Part shown: in pieces, positions 52,584 to 61,761 of the stretch
How the letters are laid out: each line of letters begins with the position of its first letter
How positions within the stretch are numbered: position 1 is the first letter of the stretch
From: Burkholderiaceae bacterium
Lineage (GTDB): Bacteria > Pseudomonadota > Gammaproteobacteria > Burkholderiales > Burkholderiaceae
DNA length: 64,000 nucleotides
Reading direction: 5' to 3'
Assembly: GCA_947448695.1 (NCBI GenBank)
Contig: CANFOL010000012.1
Coordinates: 1 to 64,000 of the forward strand
Program-made: the position numbers and the translations under genes
The notes under the pieces: generated by a model
The model's database searches: none
What the model saw: only the letters and a program-made list of their open reading frames with translations
What the model was told of the DNA's origin: nothing

Positions 52584-54329
52584 ATGCAAGCTTGGAAATC
52601 AGAAGTAAAAGATAGTATGCACATAGATTGGGATATGCCGATCGTAATGGATGATGGGTTGGTATTGCGGGCCGATATATTTCGTCCAACGCACGCTGGT
52701 AAATTTCCTGTGATTCTTTCTTATGGCCCCTACGGTAAAGGTTTGTCCTTCCAAGAAGGTTATAAAACTGCTTGGGAAATCATGGAAAAAGAAAACCCAG
52801 ATGTGATGCGTGGAACAACGAATAAGTATCAAAACTGGGAAGTGGTTGATCCTGAAAAATGGGTGCCTGATGAATATGTCTGTATTCGTATAGATTCCCG
52901 TGGAGCCGGACGATCACCAGGGTTCATGGATCACAATAACGCTCGTGAAACTAAAGATATTCATTTATGTATCGAATGGTTAGCTAAGCAAGAATGGTGT
53001 AACGGTAAAGTAGGAATGAATGGTATTTCCTACTACGGCAGTAACCAATGGCGCGCAGCTGCTAGTAAACCTAAGCATTTAGCTGCTATTTGTGTATGGG
53101 AAGGGTGGAATGATAACTATCGCGAATCCAATCGTCATGGTGGGATAGCTTGCTCCTTCCGTAAAAATTGGCTGGATATGCAAATTAAAACTGTGCAACA
53201 CGGCGTTGGAGATCGAGGTAAGAGAAATCCCAATACCGGCGAGACCGTTTGTGGACCTGAGACTTTAACGCACGAAGAGCTCTTAAAAAATGTTGAAGAT
53301 ATTTGGAAACGCGTCATTGATAATGAAATGATTAATGATTGGTATATGGAGCGCACAGCCAATCTTGATTTAGTAGATATTCCAGTATTAAGTGCGGCGA
53401 ACTGGGGTGGTCAAGGCCTGCATACCCGTGGAAATTTTGAAGGTTTTGTCAGATCCAAATCCAAGCAAAAATGGTTAGAAGTGCATGGCGGTTCGCATTG
53501 GGCGCCGTTTTATACGGATTATGGAATTGCAATTCAGAAACGTTTTTTTGACTATTTCCTGAAAGGCAAAAAGAATGGCTGGAATAAGACGCCACCAGTT
53601 TCCCTGTTGGTTAGAAGTCCTGGTGAAAAATTTGAGCCGCGTGCTGAGCAAGAGTGGCCGCTCAAGCGCACTCAGTGGTTTAATCTCCATTTAGATCCAA
53701 CGGCAAAAAGTTTTAGTCAAAAGCCTCTTAAAGAAAATGCACAAGTTACCTATGACATGATGGGTGATGGCGTCACATTTAGATTCCCACCTCAGAAACA
53801 AGCAGTTGAGATTACAGGTCCGATGGCATTAAAACTATTTATCTCATCATCCACCGTGGATGCAGATATTTTTGCTGTCTTTAGAGTGTTCGATCCACAA
53901 GGTAAAGAGGTTTTGTTCCACGGTGCACTTGATCCAAAAACTCCGGTAGGACAAGGTTGGTTACGTGCATCTCACCGCAAATTAGATAAGAAAAAGAGCT
54001 TGCCTTATCGCCCATGGCACAGCCATGACGAAAAGCAGCCCCTCACGCCAGGCCAAGTGTATGAACTTGATGTAGAAGTTTGGCCAACCTGTGTTGTGGT
54101 GCCTGTGGGCTATAGCATCGCCTTATCGATTCGCGGTCGTGATTATGAACATGATGATGATGCCGCAGTTTTATCGAATATGAAAAATCCGATGAAAGGT
54201 TGTGGCCCGTTTGTCCATGATGATGAGCAAGACCGCCCACCGGCAATCTTTGGTGGTAAGGTGACATTGCATATGGGGCCTAAGCATCCTGCTAAGTTAT
54301 TAGTTCCGGTGATTCCAAAGAAAAAATAA
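52584..54329 (+). CDS. CocE/NonD family hydrolase (X-Pro dipeptidyl-peptidase type)
   Basis: 581 residues: alpha/beta hydrolase core with the nucleophile in VGMNGISYYGSNQW, the late His in GGSHWAPFY, and a C-terminal jelly-roll beta domain beginning near RTQWFNLHL. The family includes cocaine esterase, X-Pro dipeptidases and glutaryl-acylases; substrate is an ester or amide of unknown nature. No signal peptide, so cytoplasmic. AGGGAG precedes ATG 52584. A receptor gene follows after 33 nt. Confidence 0.92.
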   Translation: MQAWKSEVKDSMHIDWDMPIVMDDGLVLRADIFRPTHAGKFPVILSYGPYGKGLSFQEGYKTAWEIMEKENPDVMRGTTNKYQNWEVVDPEKWVPDEYVCIRIDSRGAGRSPGFMDHNNARETKDIHLCIEWLAKQEWCNGKVGMNGISYYGSNQWRAAASKPKHLAAICVWEGWNDNYRESNRHGGIACSFRKNWLDMQIKTVQHGVGDRGKRNPNTGETVCGPETLTHEELLKNVEDIWKRVIDNEMINDWYMERTANLDLVDIPVLSAANWGGQGLHTRGNFEGFVRSKSKQKWLEVHGGSHWAPFYTDYGIAIQKRFFDYFLKGKKNGWNKTPPVSLLVRSPGEKFEPRAEQEWPLKRTQWFNLHLDPTAKSFSQKPLKENAQVTYDMMGDGVTFRFPPQKQAVEITGPMALKLFISSSTVDADIFAVFRVFDPQGKEVLFHGALDPKTPVGQGWLRASHRKLDKKKSLPYRPWHSHDEKQPLTPGQVYELDVEVWPTCVVVPVGYSIALSIRGRDYEHDDDAAVLSNMKNPMKGCGPFVHDDEQDRPPAIFGGKVTLHMGPKHPAKLLVPVIPKKK

Positions 54330-54362
54330 CAACATATCAAATGTTTTCATAAGGAGATAATC

Positions 54363-55352
54363 ATGAAAGTATCAATTCAAAAGCGCTTTACTGTTAGAAC
54401 GGGTATGGCGATTGCGTTGGCTATTGCATGCCCACTAACATTTGCTCAAAGCAGTAATTATCCTAATCGTCCGATTAAGATTGTGATTCCATTTCCACCT
54501 GGGAATACGACCGACATCATGACACGTTTAATTGCCCCTAAATTACAAGAACGATTAGGGCAGCCGATTGTTGTTGAGAATAAGGCAGGAGCTTCAGGAG
54601 TTATTGGCATGGATTTTGTTGCCAAATCAAAGCCTGATGGATATACGATTGTTGCCTCACAGGGAGGTAATATGGTGGTATTGCCACATACCAGTAAAAA
54701 TATTAACTACAGCCCCCTCAATGATTTCACCTCAATTGCGTTATCGACATACAACTATCAGGTTATTACCGCTAACAATCAAGCGCCTTTTAAAACTTTT
54801 GGGCAAATGATTGATTGGGCTAAGGCCAATCCAGGTAAATTAACGGTTGCTTCGAATGGTGAAGGAGGGTTCCCTCATTTGGTATTTGAGCATTTAGCTA
54901 AAACAGCTGGGATCACTTTCACGCATGTGCCATACAAGGGGACTGCGGCGATTATCACTGACCAAATTGGTGGTCAAGTCATGGCCTCTGTCGATGGTGT
55001 TAGCGGTCCAGCACCGCACGTTCGCTCAGGCGCGATTCGTTTATTAGCGATTTCAAATAAGACTAAAGTCTCGGAGTGGCCTGGTGTGCAGACGGTTTCA
55101 GAAACGATTCCGGGTTGGACATCCAATGGTTGGTTTGCATATTCGGGCCCTGCTGGAATGCCAAAAGACATTACCTTAAAACTTAATCAAGAGATTAACC
55201 GTGCAATGAACTCTCCTGAAGTGGTTGAACAGCTCAAGCAGTATGGGCTCGAAGTTGTTTCCGAGTCCCCAGAGTATTTTGAAAAAGTATTAAAAGAAGA
55301 CTATGCAAGGTACGGTAAGCTAGTGAAAGATATTGGCTATCAGCCACACTAA
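54363..55352 (+). CDS. Bug-family tripartite tricarboxylate transporter receptor
   Basis: 329 residues, signal peptide cleaved near LTFAQ-SS, then YPNRPIKIVIPFPPGNTTDI and ENKAGASGVIGMDFVAKSKPDG. AAGGAGATAATC precedes ATG 54363. Cotranscribed with the CocE-type hydrolase and closed by a strong terminator, so the two form a self-contained uptake-and-hydrolysis unit. Confidence 0.95.
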   Translation: MKVSIQKRFTVRTGMAIALAIACPLTFAQSSNYPNRPIKIVIPFPPGNTTDIMTRLIAPKLQERLGQPIVVENKAGASGVIGMDFVAKSKPDGYTIVASQGGNMVVLPHTSKNINYSPLNDFTSIALSTYNYQVITANNQAPFKTFGQMIDWAKANPGKLTVASNGEGGFPHLVFEHLAKTAGITFTHVPYKGTAAIITDQIGGQVMASVDGVSGPAPHVRSGAIRLLAISNKTKVSEWPGVQTVSETIPGWTSNGWFAYSGPAGMPKDITLKLNQEINRAMNSPEVVEQLKQYGLEVVSESPEYFEKVLKEDYARYGKLVKDIGYQPH

Positions 55353-55376
55353 TATAGACTTCAATTTAGAAAAGAC

Positions 55377-55400
55377 GATGCCACAAATGTGGCATCTTTT
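55377..55400. terminator. Bidirectional intrinsic terminator
   Basis: GATGCCAC (55377-55384) and GTGGCATC (55389-55396) pair around AAAT, with TTTT after and AAAAGA before. It lies between the receptor gene and the convergent porin-like gene. Confidence 0.88.
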
Positions 55401-55415
55401 GATCTGACCTAATTT

Positions 55416-56345
55416 TTAAAACTGTATCGCATACCGAATTGTTAGCAACCGAGTTTGGATAAACCCATTTTCAACTACCATATCCCGACCATACTGTAAT
55501 GAAAATTTACCGAAATCTGTATAAGCTATTCCACTTAATAGAAAGCGTTGGGTGTTAATCACATTATTTTGGTAGACATTGTTAATTTCAGTTGCCCCAC
55601 CTGTGGCATAAAAGTAGGAAGCACCCACAGTAAAGGTTTGATTAATTGTATAGATGGGGCCAAGCTGTATTGTGGTTAAAGGTTTTTGAGTTAAAGGAAC
55701 ATTGGTCGCTGATCCACAGGCTTCTGCACATTGGGGATTACCTCCGTACCAAATGGTATCGACAGCTATCATGCCATCTAGATTTCCAACGATTGCTTTT
55801 TGCAAGCCAATTTGCAAAGCAGTCTTATAACGATTTTCACCCATATTAAATGTCTGCGTATTGGAATAACTGCCAGAGGGAACTATAAGGAATCCTGCTA
55901 CTCCAAAATAAGTGCGATTTTCTCGATTGACATAAGGCCAAATCGCAGTGGCTAATGAAAAATCACCAATGCCAGTACTTGTAGGATAACTTGCGATCGA
56001 CCCCCCTGGTTGAATACTACCGTATGGAATTTGGATATAAGAGACTGCGGGAAGATTTGCCAGCGTATAAGTGCCAATTAATCTTGGGGTTATGCTTTGG
56101 GCATTTACTAGAGGGCTACCAAATGGTCTAGTAGATACAACGGAACCATTCTTATAGTAAGCGCTATTTTCTGTGTCATTGTAGGATATCTGTACAAAAC
56201 GCTTGTCTGGCAAAGGAGCTACGATATCGTTTGGTTGTAAGTCAATTCCTTGACCTAAAAGAGGGTAAAGAATCAGCATACAAAGAAGAAGTCTATTTAA
56301 AGCTGTCTTCATTGGTTTTGATACGAGCATTACACGAAATAACAT
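55416..56345 (-). CDS. Outer-membrane MetA-pathway-type transporter (PF13557-like beta barrel)
   Basis: Up to 309 residues; a signal peptide is seen around LNRLLLCMLILYPLLGQG and the mature protein has alternating beta strands ending in an aromatic residue (RYAIQF), typical of an outer-membrane barrel. Stretches like GIGDFSLATAIWPY and YRTALQIGLQK-like NRYKTALQIG match proteins annotated with phenol meta-cleavage degradation, thought to be hydrocarbon or aromatic uptake channels. An internal ATG (MKTALNRLL) at about 56312 may be the true start, because it places the signal first. Confidence 0.75.
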   Translation of the reverse strand: MLFRVMLVSKPMKTALNRLLLCMLILYPLLGQGIDLQPNDIVAPLPDKRFVQISYNDTENSAYYKNGSVVSTRPFGSPLVNAQSITPRLIGTYTLANLPAVSYIQIPYGSIQPGGSIASYPTSTGIGDFSLATAIWPYVNRENRTYFGVAGFLIVPSGSYSNTQTFNMGENRYKTALQIGLQKAIVGNLDGMIAVDTIWYGGNPQCAEACGSATNVPLTQKPLTTIQLGPIYTINQTFTVGASYFYATGGATEINNVYQNNVINTQRFLLSGIAYTDFGKFSLQYGRDMVVENGFIQTRLLTIRYAIQF

Positions 56346-56437
56346 ATGGTAGATGGCTCACTGTATTCAATGGCTAATTTTAGCTTTTTAATGGGGGTTT
56401 TGCCTGAAAAATCCGCAAAAGTAGTAAGATTACATCC

Positions 56438-57868
56438 ATGAAATATGCAAATGAAGTCATTTTTTTAGCTTTTACTTTAGTGCTTTCTGGTATTTTCTTA
56501 TCATCATTGCCGTATGTTGGGAGGCGTACATCAAGTAATGCTAATAACTATTGGTTGATTGCTCTTGTCCTCAATATAGTTGCTTTTTTATTATTTGCAT
56601 CGGCGTCATCTATTGGCCTGGTTCTACTAACATTTGCTAATACCCTTTTTTTCGCAAGCTATTTTTTCCTTTTTATATTTTTTCGTGCTCTGAATAGTAA
56701 GCCTGTAGAAAAAATAGTTACTTTGTCACCATTGCTATTTATCGCTTTTGGTGCTGTCTTAGAGTGCTTACGTCAGTTTGGGGTCTTTCAGGATAGAGTC
56801 TTATTTGTTATTTCATTCTTGATATTTTGTTTAATCGGAATATTGTATGAATTATTTCAAGTGCGCAAACGCGAGAGCTACATTCAGATTGAATTTCTCA
56901 TATTTACCTTTTGTACAGAGATAGTCCTTGGTGTGGTTCGTGTTTGGGTACTGCTAGAAAATACGGGCAATTCCCCGCAATCGATCTATACAGAGCCATT
57001 CCTTACTACAATAATTAGATGGTTTGGAGTTTCCTTGTCTGTCCTTTCTTATATTTCAATCAATGGTTTTCTGACTGAAAAATTAGCCCAATCGAATGCG
57101 GCAAATCTTGAAGATAGTAAGAGGGTAACTAACCTTTTGATTGAGCGCGATTCGATGATTGCCCTATTGCTCAAGGCCAACAAGTCCTCATCTACCGAGG
57201 CCCTATCCGCTTCTATTGCGCATGAGCTCAACCAGCCCCTGAGCGCTTCTTTGTTAAATATTCAGTTTTTGAAGATGCTTCATGAGTCAGGTAAGTTAAA
57301 GCCCGAATTAGTTGGGCAAATTGTTGGTCAACTAGAAAAAGATGCCAAAAGATCAGGAGAGGTTATTCAATCTCTTCGCTCGATTTTCATTAAAGATGAC
57401 GCAGTTCAAGAAGCTATTCATGTTCATGAGGTTATTGAGAATGCCTTGGCAATTTACAAATCAGATCTTCTTTCAAAGAATATTGAAATACAGACAGATT
57501 TCAATAAAGATTTAGTAATTTTCTGCCATAAAGGGCAGCTTTTACAGCTATTATTAAATTTGATCAATAACGCCATTCAGGTCTTGAATAGTTCTGATTC
57601 GGCCAATAAGTTCATCTCTTTCCATGGTTATCATCAAGATGAGCAATATCTTTTAGAGATTAGGGACAATGGGCCCGGAGTCCCTAAGGAAAAACAAGCT
57701 CACCTTTTTGAGTTACTAAGTAGTGATAAATCAAACGGCATGGGTATTGGATTATGGCTGTGCGCATATATTATGAGGAATGCTGGTGGGAAAATTACTT
57801 ACCAAGATGCTTTAGGAGGCGGTGCTACATTTACCCTTAGTTTTCCGATGACTCGTGAAGATATGTGA
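56438..57868 (+). CDS. Membrane sensor histidine kinase
   Basis: 476 residues. Six or seven membrane helices occupy roughly residues 5-210 with no recognisable extracytoplasmic sensor domain; then the dimerisation helix with the phospho-accepting His262 (SIAHELNQPLSA), N box (LLNLINNAIQVL), G1 (IRDNGPGVP) and G2 (GMGIGLWLC). The integral-membrane sensing region suggests a signal in or at the membrane. Pairs with the regulator 85 nt downstream. Confidence 0.93.
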   Translation: MKYANEVIFLAFTLVLSGIFLSSLPYVGRRTSSNANNYWLIALVLNIVAFLLFASASSIGLVLLTFANTLFFASYFFLFIFFRALNSKPVEKIVTLSPLLFIAFGAVLECLRQFGVFQDRVLFVISFLIFCLIGILYELFQVRKRESYIQIEFLIFTFCTEIVLGVVRVWVLLENTGNSPQSIYTEPFLTTIIRWFGVSLSVLSYISINGFLTEKLAQSNAANLEDSKRVTNLLIERDSMIALLLKANKSSSTEALSASIAHELNQPLSASLLNIQFLKMLHESGKLKPELVGQIVGQLEKDAKRSGEVIQSLRSIFIKDDAVQEAIHVHEVIENALAIYKSDLLSKNIEIQTDFNKDLVIFCHKGQLLQLLLNLINNAIQVLNSSDSANKFISFHGYHQDEQYLLEIRDNGPGVPKEKQAHLFELLSSDKSNGMGIGLWLCAYIMRNAGGKITYQDALGGGATFTLSFPMTREDM

Positions 57869-57953
57869 AGTAAATTACAACATCCTCTTGTCGTAGGATG
57901 TGCATTCTCACTAGAATTGACATAATACGGATACATCATTACTTTGTTTATTT

Positions 57954-58589
57954 ATGACTCGCGACATCACTCCTCACGCCATCCAAAATTCATCAAAACA
58001 TATCTTTTTAATTGATGACGATGAATCTATACGTGTTACCTTAAAGACAATGCTGGAATTTTTAGGTTATCAAGTTTATGTCTTTGAATCAGCGCTTGAA
58101 TTTCTAAAAATTTCAATACAGGTTGCACCCGCGGTCATCATTACGGATATGCGGATGCCGGATATGAATGGCGTGGAGTTGCAAGCTGAATTATTAAAAC
58201 GTGGCAGAAAAATCCCTATTATTTTTATCAGCGGAGAGAGTACCCTGCCACAAACTATTTCTGCCATGAAGCAAGGGGCAATTGAATTTTTAATTAAGCC
58301 TTTTGAGAGAGATCAGTTCATGTCCGCCATAGTGCGTGGCTTAGAACAAGATGCTGCCTATATGCGCTCATTTATAGAGCAGGTTGCTTTAGAAGAGGGG
58401 TTAAAAAGTTTAGCCCCAAGGGAGCGTGAGGTTTTTGAGCTGCTTGCTTTGGGTTTTAATAATTCGCAAATACAAGAAAAGCTACAAATTGCACTCCCGA
58501 CAGCTAAACAATATAAATCTGAAGTAATGCGCAAGCTCAATTTAAGTTCCCTAGCGCAACTCATCGCTTTAAAAAATGGCCGTCATTAG
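57954..58589 (+). CDS. Response regulator, FixJ/NarL-like with LuxR-type DNA-binding domain
   Basis: 211 residues: receiver domain with acidic pocket Asp21-Asp23, phospho-acceptor Asp65 (VIITDMRMPDMNG) and Lys115 (FLIKPFERD), then a LuxR-type helix-turn-helix (LAPREREVFELLALGFNNSQ and KQYKSEVMRKL). Cognate partner of the kinase upstream. Target unknown; nearby candidates are the EamA transporters and the two-partner secretion genes, the latter preceded by palindromes. Confidence 0.94.
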   Translation: MTRDITPHAIQNSSKHIFLIDDDESIRVTLKTMLEFLGYQVYVFESALEFLKISIQVAPAVIITDMRMPDMNGVELQAELLKRGRKIPIIFISGESTLPQTISAMKQGAIEFLIKPFERDQFMSAIVRGLEQDAAYMRSFIEQVALEEGLKSLAPREREVFELLALGFNNSQIQEKLQIALPTAKQYKSEVMRKLNLSSLAQLIALKNGRH

Positions 58590-58651
58590 AGGAAGTTTCG
58601 ACTTCAATCAACCACGTAAAGTTTGGCCTTTAAATAGTTCAACCTACCCAA

Positions 58652-59569
58652 TTATGTTTGATGAGTCTCAGGTAGTTTATTCTTCATCAAGAGCCAAACT
58701 GAAATGATGACCAATACTAGGCCACACACCTGAAAAATACCTATTTTTTCTTGTAAAAAGTACCATCCCATAAAAAGAGTTGATACGGGGCCTAAAATTC
58801 CAGCCTGAGAAGTTAAGGAAGAGCCTATTCTCATGATTGAGATCATAATTAATAAGATTGGAAAGACCGTACAAAATAGAGCGTTAGCTAAACTAAGTAT
58901 GTAAACCTCTGATGGCTGATCAAATAATTGATCTGGTGCCATCAGTGTGATTTGAAGCAGGCTAAAAACTGCTGAAAAACTACTGGCATAGGTGACTAAT
59001 CGAATACTCCCAACTCGCTTAACCATCTCCCCTGAAAAAATTAAATAATTAGCATATAAACAGGCGCTTACAAAGACCAAGCTAACCCCTAGCCAACCGT
59101 CATTTCCTTTAGTATCTAAATCTTCGATAAAAGCCAAAACGACCCCGAGGTAACCAATCACAATTGAAATCCATTGAAGTCTTGAAATGGGCTTGTGAAG
59201 AAAAAAATATGAAATCAAAATAACAATTGCAGGTGTTAGATAGAGCACGATTCTTTCTAGACCAGCCGAAATGTAATATAGACCTAGAAAATCAAGGTAG
59301 CTAGATAAAAAATAGCCACTAAATCCTAACCACATTAATTTCATGACATCAATAAGTGTTATTTTTGTATTGGGCTCAAAATTTCTTGAAAAATAATAAA
59401 CAATCCAAAACATCGGAAATGCAAAGATCATTCTCAAGGCCAATAAAACTTCTGAAGATACTCCATATCGATAACTGAGTTTTACTAAGATGGCTTTACC
59501 AGAAAACAGAATAGATCCAGCAATAGCAATTGCCATGGAAAATAAATACGATCGTCTATCTTCGGTCAC
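58652..59569 (-). CDS. EamA-type (DMT superfamily) transporter
   Basis: 305 residues, about ten membrane helices in two EamA repeats, inner membrane. Members export amino acids, metabolites or toxic compounds; substrate unknown. Divergent from another EamA gene at 59796, with low identity judged by eye, so not a recent duplication. Confidence 0.9.
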   Translation of the reverse strand: MTEDRRSYLFSMAIAIAGSILFSGKAILVKLSYRYGVSSEVLLALRMIFAFPMFWIVYYFSRNFEPNTKITLIDVMKLMWLGFSGYFLSSYLDFLGLYYISAGLERIVLYLTPAIVILISYFFLHKPISRLQWISIVIGYLGVVLAFIEDLDTKGNDGWLGVSLVFVSACLYANYLIFSGEMVKRVGSIRLVTYASSFSAVFSLLQITLMAPDQLFDQPSEVYILSLANALFCTVFPILLIMISIMRIGSSLTSQAGILGPVSTLFMGWYFLQEKIGIFQVCGLVLVIISVWLLMKNKLPETHQT

Positions 59570-59795
59570 AAAATGGATGGTTTAGTTGTTATCTGCGTAA
59601 CTGCCAATGATAATTTAACTTTAACAATTAAAGTTAAATTTTTAACTTACGCGATTTTAGGTCACTGTCTAATCAGCCTATAATGATATGAGGTAATAAA
59701 ACCCTAAATGCCCATTCATACTCCGCTAGACGTTTATTAAACTCAATTTACTGAAGTATGTTATTGCTAATAGCTAAACCAATATAAGACACTTC

Positions 59796-60692
59796 ATGAA
59801 ATCATCGATATCTCTCACTGCATTTTTCATGCTTTTGCTCATCGCTGCAATTATGGGGGCAAATCATGTCGCAGCTCGTTTTGCGTTTAATGACTCGGTC
59901 AATGTGGTTACCGCTGTATTTTTTAGAAGTATCGTTACAGCGATGATCATTTTTATTCTTTTATTAAGACGTGGCATCTCAACGAAGATTTCCAAAGAGT
60001 ATCGCATGACATTTTTGACTATTGGTACATTAATAGCTATACAAAGCTATTGTATTTATTCATCGGTTTCTCTCATACCCGTTGTTTTAGCATTACTGGC
60101 TTTTAATACACATCCTTTATGGACAGCCTTATGGTCTCGAATTTTGTATCGACGCAAGGCGGAGCCTCTTGTTCTCAAATCTATGCCTATCATTCTTTTT
60201 GGGTTAGCCCTAGCACTTGATGTATTTGGAACAGCATCAGGCCTTGGAGCTGTAGCTCAGTGGCAATCTATTGGGGAAGGGGTATTTTATGCCCTGTTGG
60301 GTGCTGCCTCATTTGGCCTTGCATTGGTATTAACAGAACATAAAACCAACAACATTAATTCTCTAGTTAGAACTGCATACACTCTGGCAATTGTGACTGC
60401 ACTCGCTACTCTGCTTGGTTTTTTTCAAGGTGGCTTAACCCTTCCCATTTCGACAAATGGTTGGTTGGGGCTTGTCGGGCTTACTATTCTCTATGGTACT
60501 GGATTTACGATGATGTTTAGTCTATTGCCACGCTTAGGGGTTGTCGGTAATTCTGCAATTATGAATGTGGAACCTATTTTTGCGCTCGTCTTTGCATGGA
60601 TACTATTAAATCAAAAGATATCTATTACACAAATCGTTGGGGCACTCATTGTTGTAGGTGCTGTAATCGTGATTGGCTTACGAAAAAAATAA
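59796..60692 (+). CDS. EamA-type (DMT superfamily) transporter
   Basis: 298 residues, about ten membrane helices in two EamA repeats (first repeat starts MGANHVAARFAF; second ends QIVGALIVVGAVIVIGLRKK). Inner-membrane exporter of unknown substrate. It starts a forward-strand stretch that then has no gene for about 1 kb. Confidence 0.9.
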   Translation: MKSSISLTAFFMLLLIAAIMGANHVAARFAFNDSVNVVTAVFFRSIVTAMIIFILLLRRGISTKISKEYRMTFLTIGTLIAIQSYCIYSSVSLIPVVLALLAFNTHPLWTALWSRILYRRKAEPLVLKSMPIILFGLALALDVFGTASGLGAVAQWQSIGEGVFYALLGAASFGLALVLTEHKTNNINSLVRTAYTLAIVTALATLLGFFQGGLTLPISTNGWLGLVGLTILYGTGFTMMFSLLPRLGVVGNSAIMNVEPIFALVFAWILLNQKISITQIVGALIVVGAVIVIGLRKK

Positions 60693-61534
60693 ACATGTTT
60701 TTAACGTCATTGGTTCTCTCCTTCCATGATTTTCAAAAATAGCAATCATATTGAAAAAACTTTTTTAGTCGATCAATCGCGATAAAAAGTGCTACTAATG
60801 ATAAAACTACATTTAGAGTAATAGAGCGCTTTGGTAGGGATCTTTTTTGTATTAAATTCCCCGAATGACTTACTTGAAATAATTGGACCTCTTTCATTCC
60901 GTTTGTTATTAAGATGCTTTAAATTTTTTCACATTTAGAACCTTGTCCCGCCAGGCCTCATTCTAGATTAGTTATGTGATCTTTTTAAAGCGGCAAGATT
61001 CTTTTCTCGGCCTACTAGTTCTTGATCAATCCTTAACCGATTGAAGATATAGCTACTAACTTATAGCTCAATTAAAGCCTTATTCTTAGTACCATTCGTT
61101 TTAGCCATTCTCAATTTAGCAAGATCAATAACTATAGCCAATTTTTATCTCCCCAATCTCAATCGTTGATACATCTTTTGTTTAGGGATTGGCTTATGCA
61201 TTCAATATTCACCATCACGAATGACAGTCGCAGTACGAATCAACCAAAAGCCTAGCTCTGGAGCTGAACACAAAATCTAGCGACCAGCATGTTCTTAAAC
61301 TCATAAGATTTGTCAGTCTGATTCAATTAATCTTACAAATAGGTGATTTAGTCATGCTGCATTTTTCTCTTGCGCAAGCGGGAGTAGGATGCTCTATAAG
61401 AAAAAATGACAATTAGCTGGTTTATTGTGAAAAGTTAGCAAATAGCAAACTCAGTTTTTATCTTTAGGTGACTAATAAAAGAGAAACACATTAAAAATGC
61501 ACCATATTTGTGCATAAATGTTTAGAAAATTTAC

Positions 61535-61563
61535 TTGATAAAGTTAGAGTCATACTTTAGTAT
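61535..61563 (+). promoter_or_regulatory. Possible promoter of the two-partner secretion operon
   Basis: TTGATA (61535-61540), a 17-bp spacer and TAGTAT (61558-61563). The -10 hexamer lies inside the first palindrome, so a bound dimer would block it; this is a candidate only. Confidence 0.35.
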
Positions 61564-61594
61564 GAGTGGTTGAAATAGTCATACGTTCGTATGA
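61550..61594. promoter_or_regulatory. Twin palindromic operators TCATAC-N4-GTATGA
   Basis: TCATAC-TTTA-GTATGA (61550-61565) and TCATAC-GTTC-GTATGA (61579-61594) have identical half-sites and spacing, with centres 29 bp apart. This is the form expected of two sites for a dimeric regulator upstream of the secretion genes. Confidence 0.6.
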
Positions 61595-61622
61595 TTCTTC
61601 TAAAATTAGTTTGATATAAATG

Positions 61623-61713
61623 TTAAGTTACCGACTCGCAAATCAGGTAAAAAATTGACTTTTAGTTGTGAGGTAGCAGAAGTAGGTTAAGTTTTCGACT
61701 TGAAGATCAAGTA
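61623..61713 (+). repeat. Two imperfect 27-bp direct repeats
   Basis: The segment starting at 61623 (TTAAGTTACCGACT...) recurs at 61687 (TTAAGTTTTCGACT...), 64 bp later, with about 20 of 27 positions matching by eye. They lie between the palindromes and the tpsB start. Confidence 0.45.
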
Positions 61714-61761
61714 GTTATTCAAGGGGTGGCTTGTTTTCTTTAATTTATTTTTTTCTTATAC

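Larger units (their letters stand above)
60693..61761. other. Long intergenic region before the two-partner secretion genes
   Basis: No convincing gene in either strand over about 1.07 kb; stop codons are frequent. The left two thirds may hold decayed coding sequence (short open pieces on the reverse strand around 61050-61250), but I cannot name a parent. The right third contains the paired palindromes and tandem repeats listed separately. Confidence 0.5.

Noticed and set aside
61050-61260. Reverse-strand open pieces (for example VIDLAKLRMAKTNGTKNKALIEL) as a decayed gene
   Set aside because: The pieces are short, separated by stops, and match nothing I can name; noted only as possible decay.
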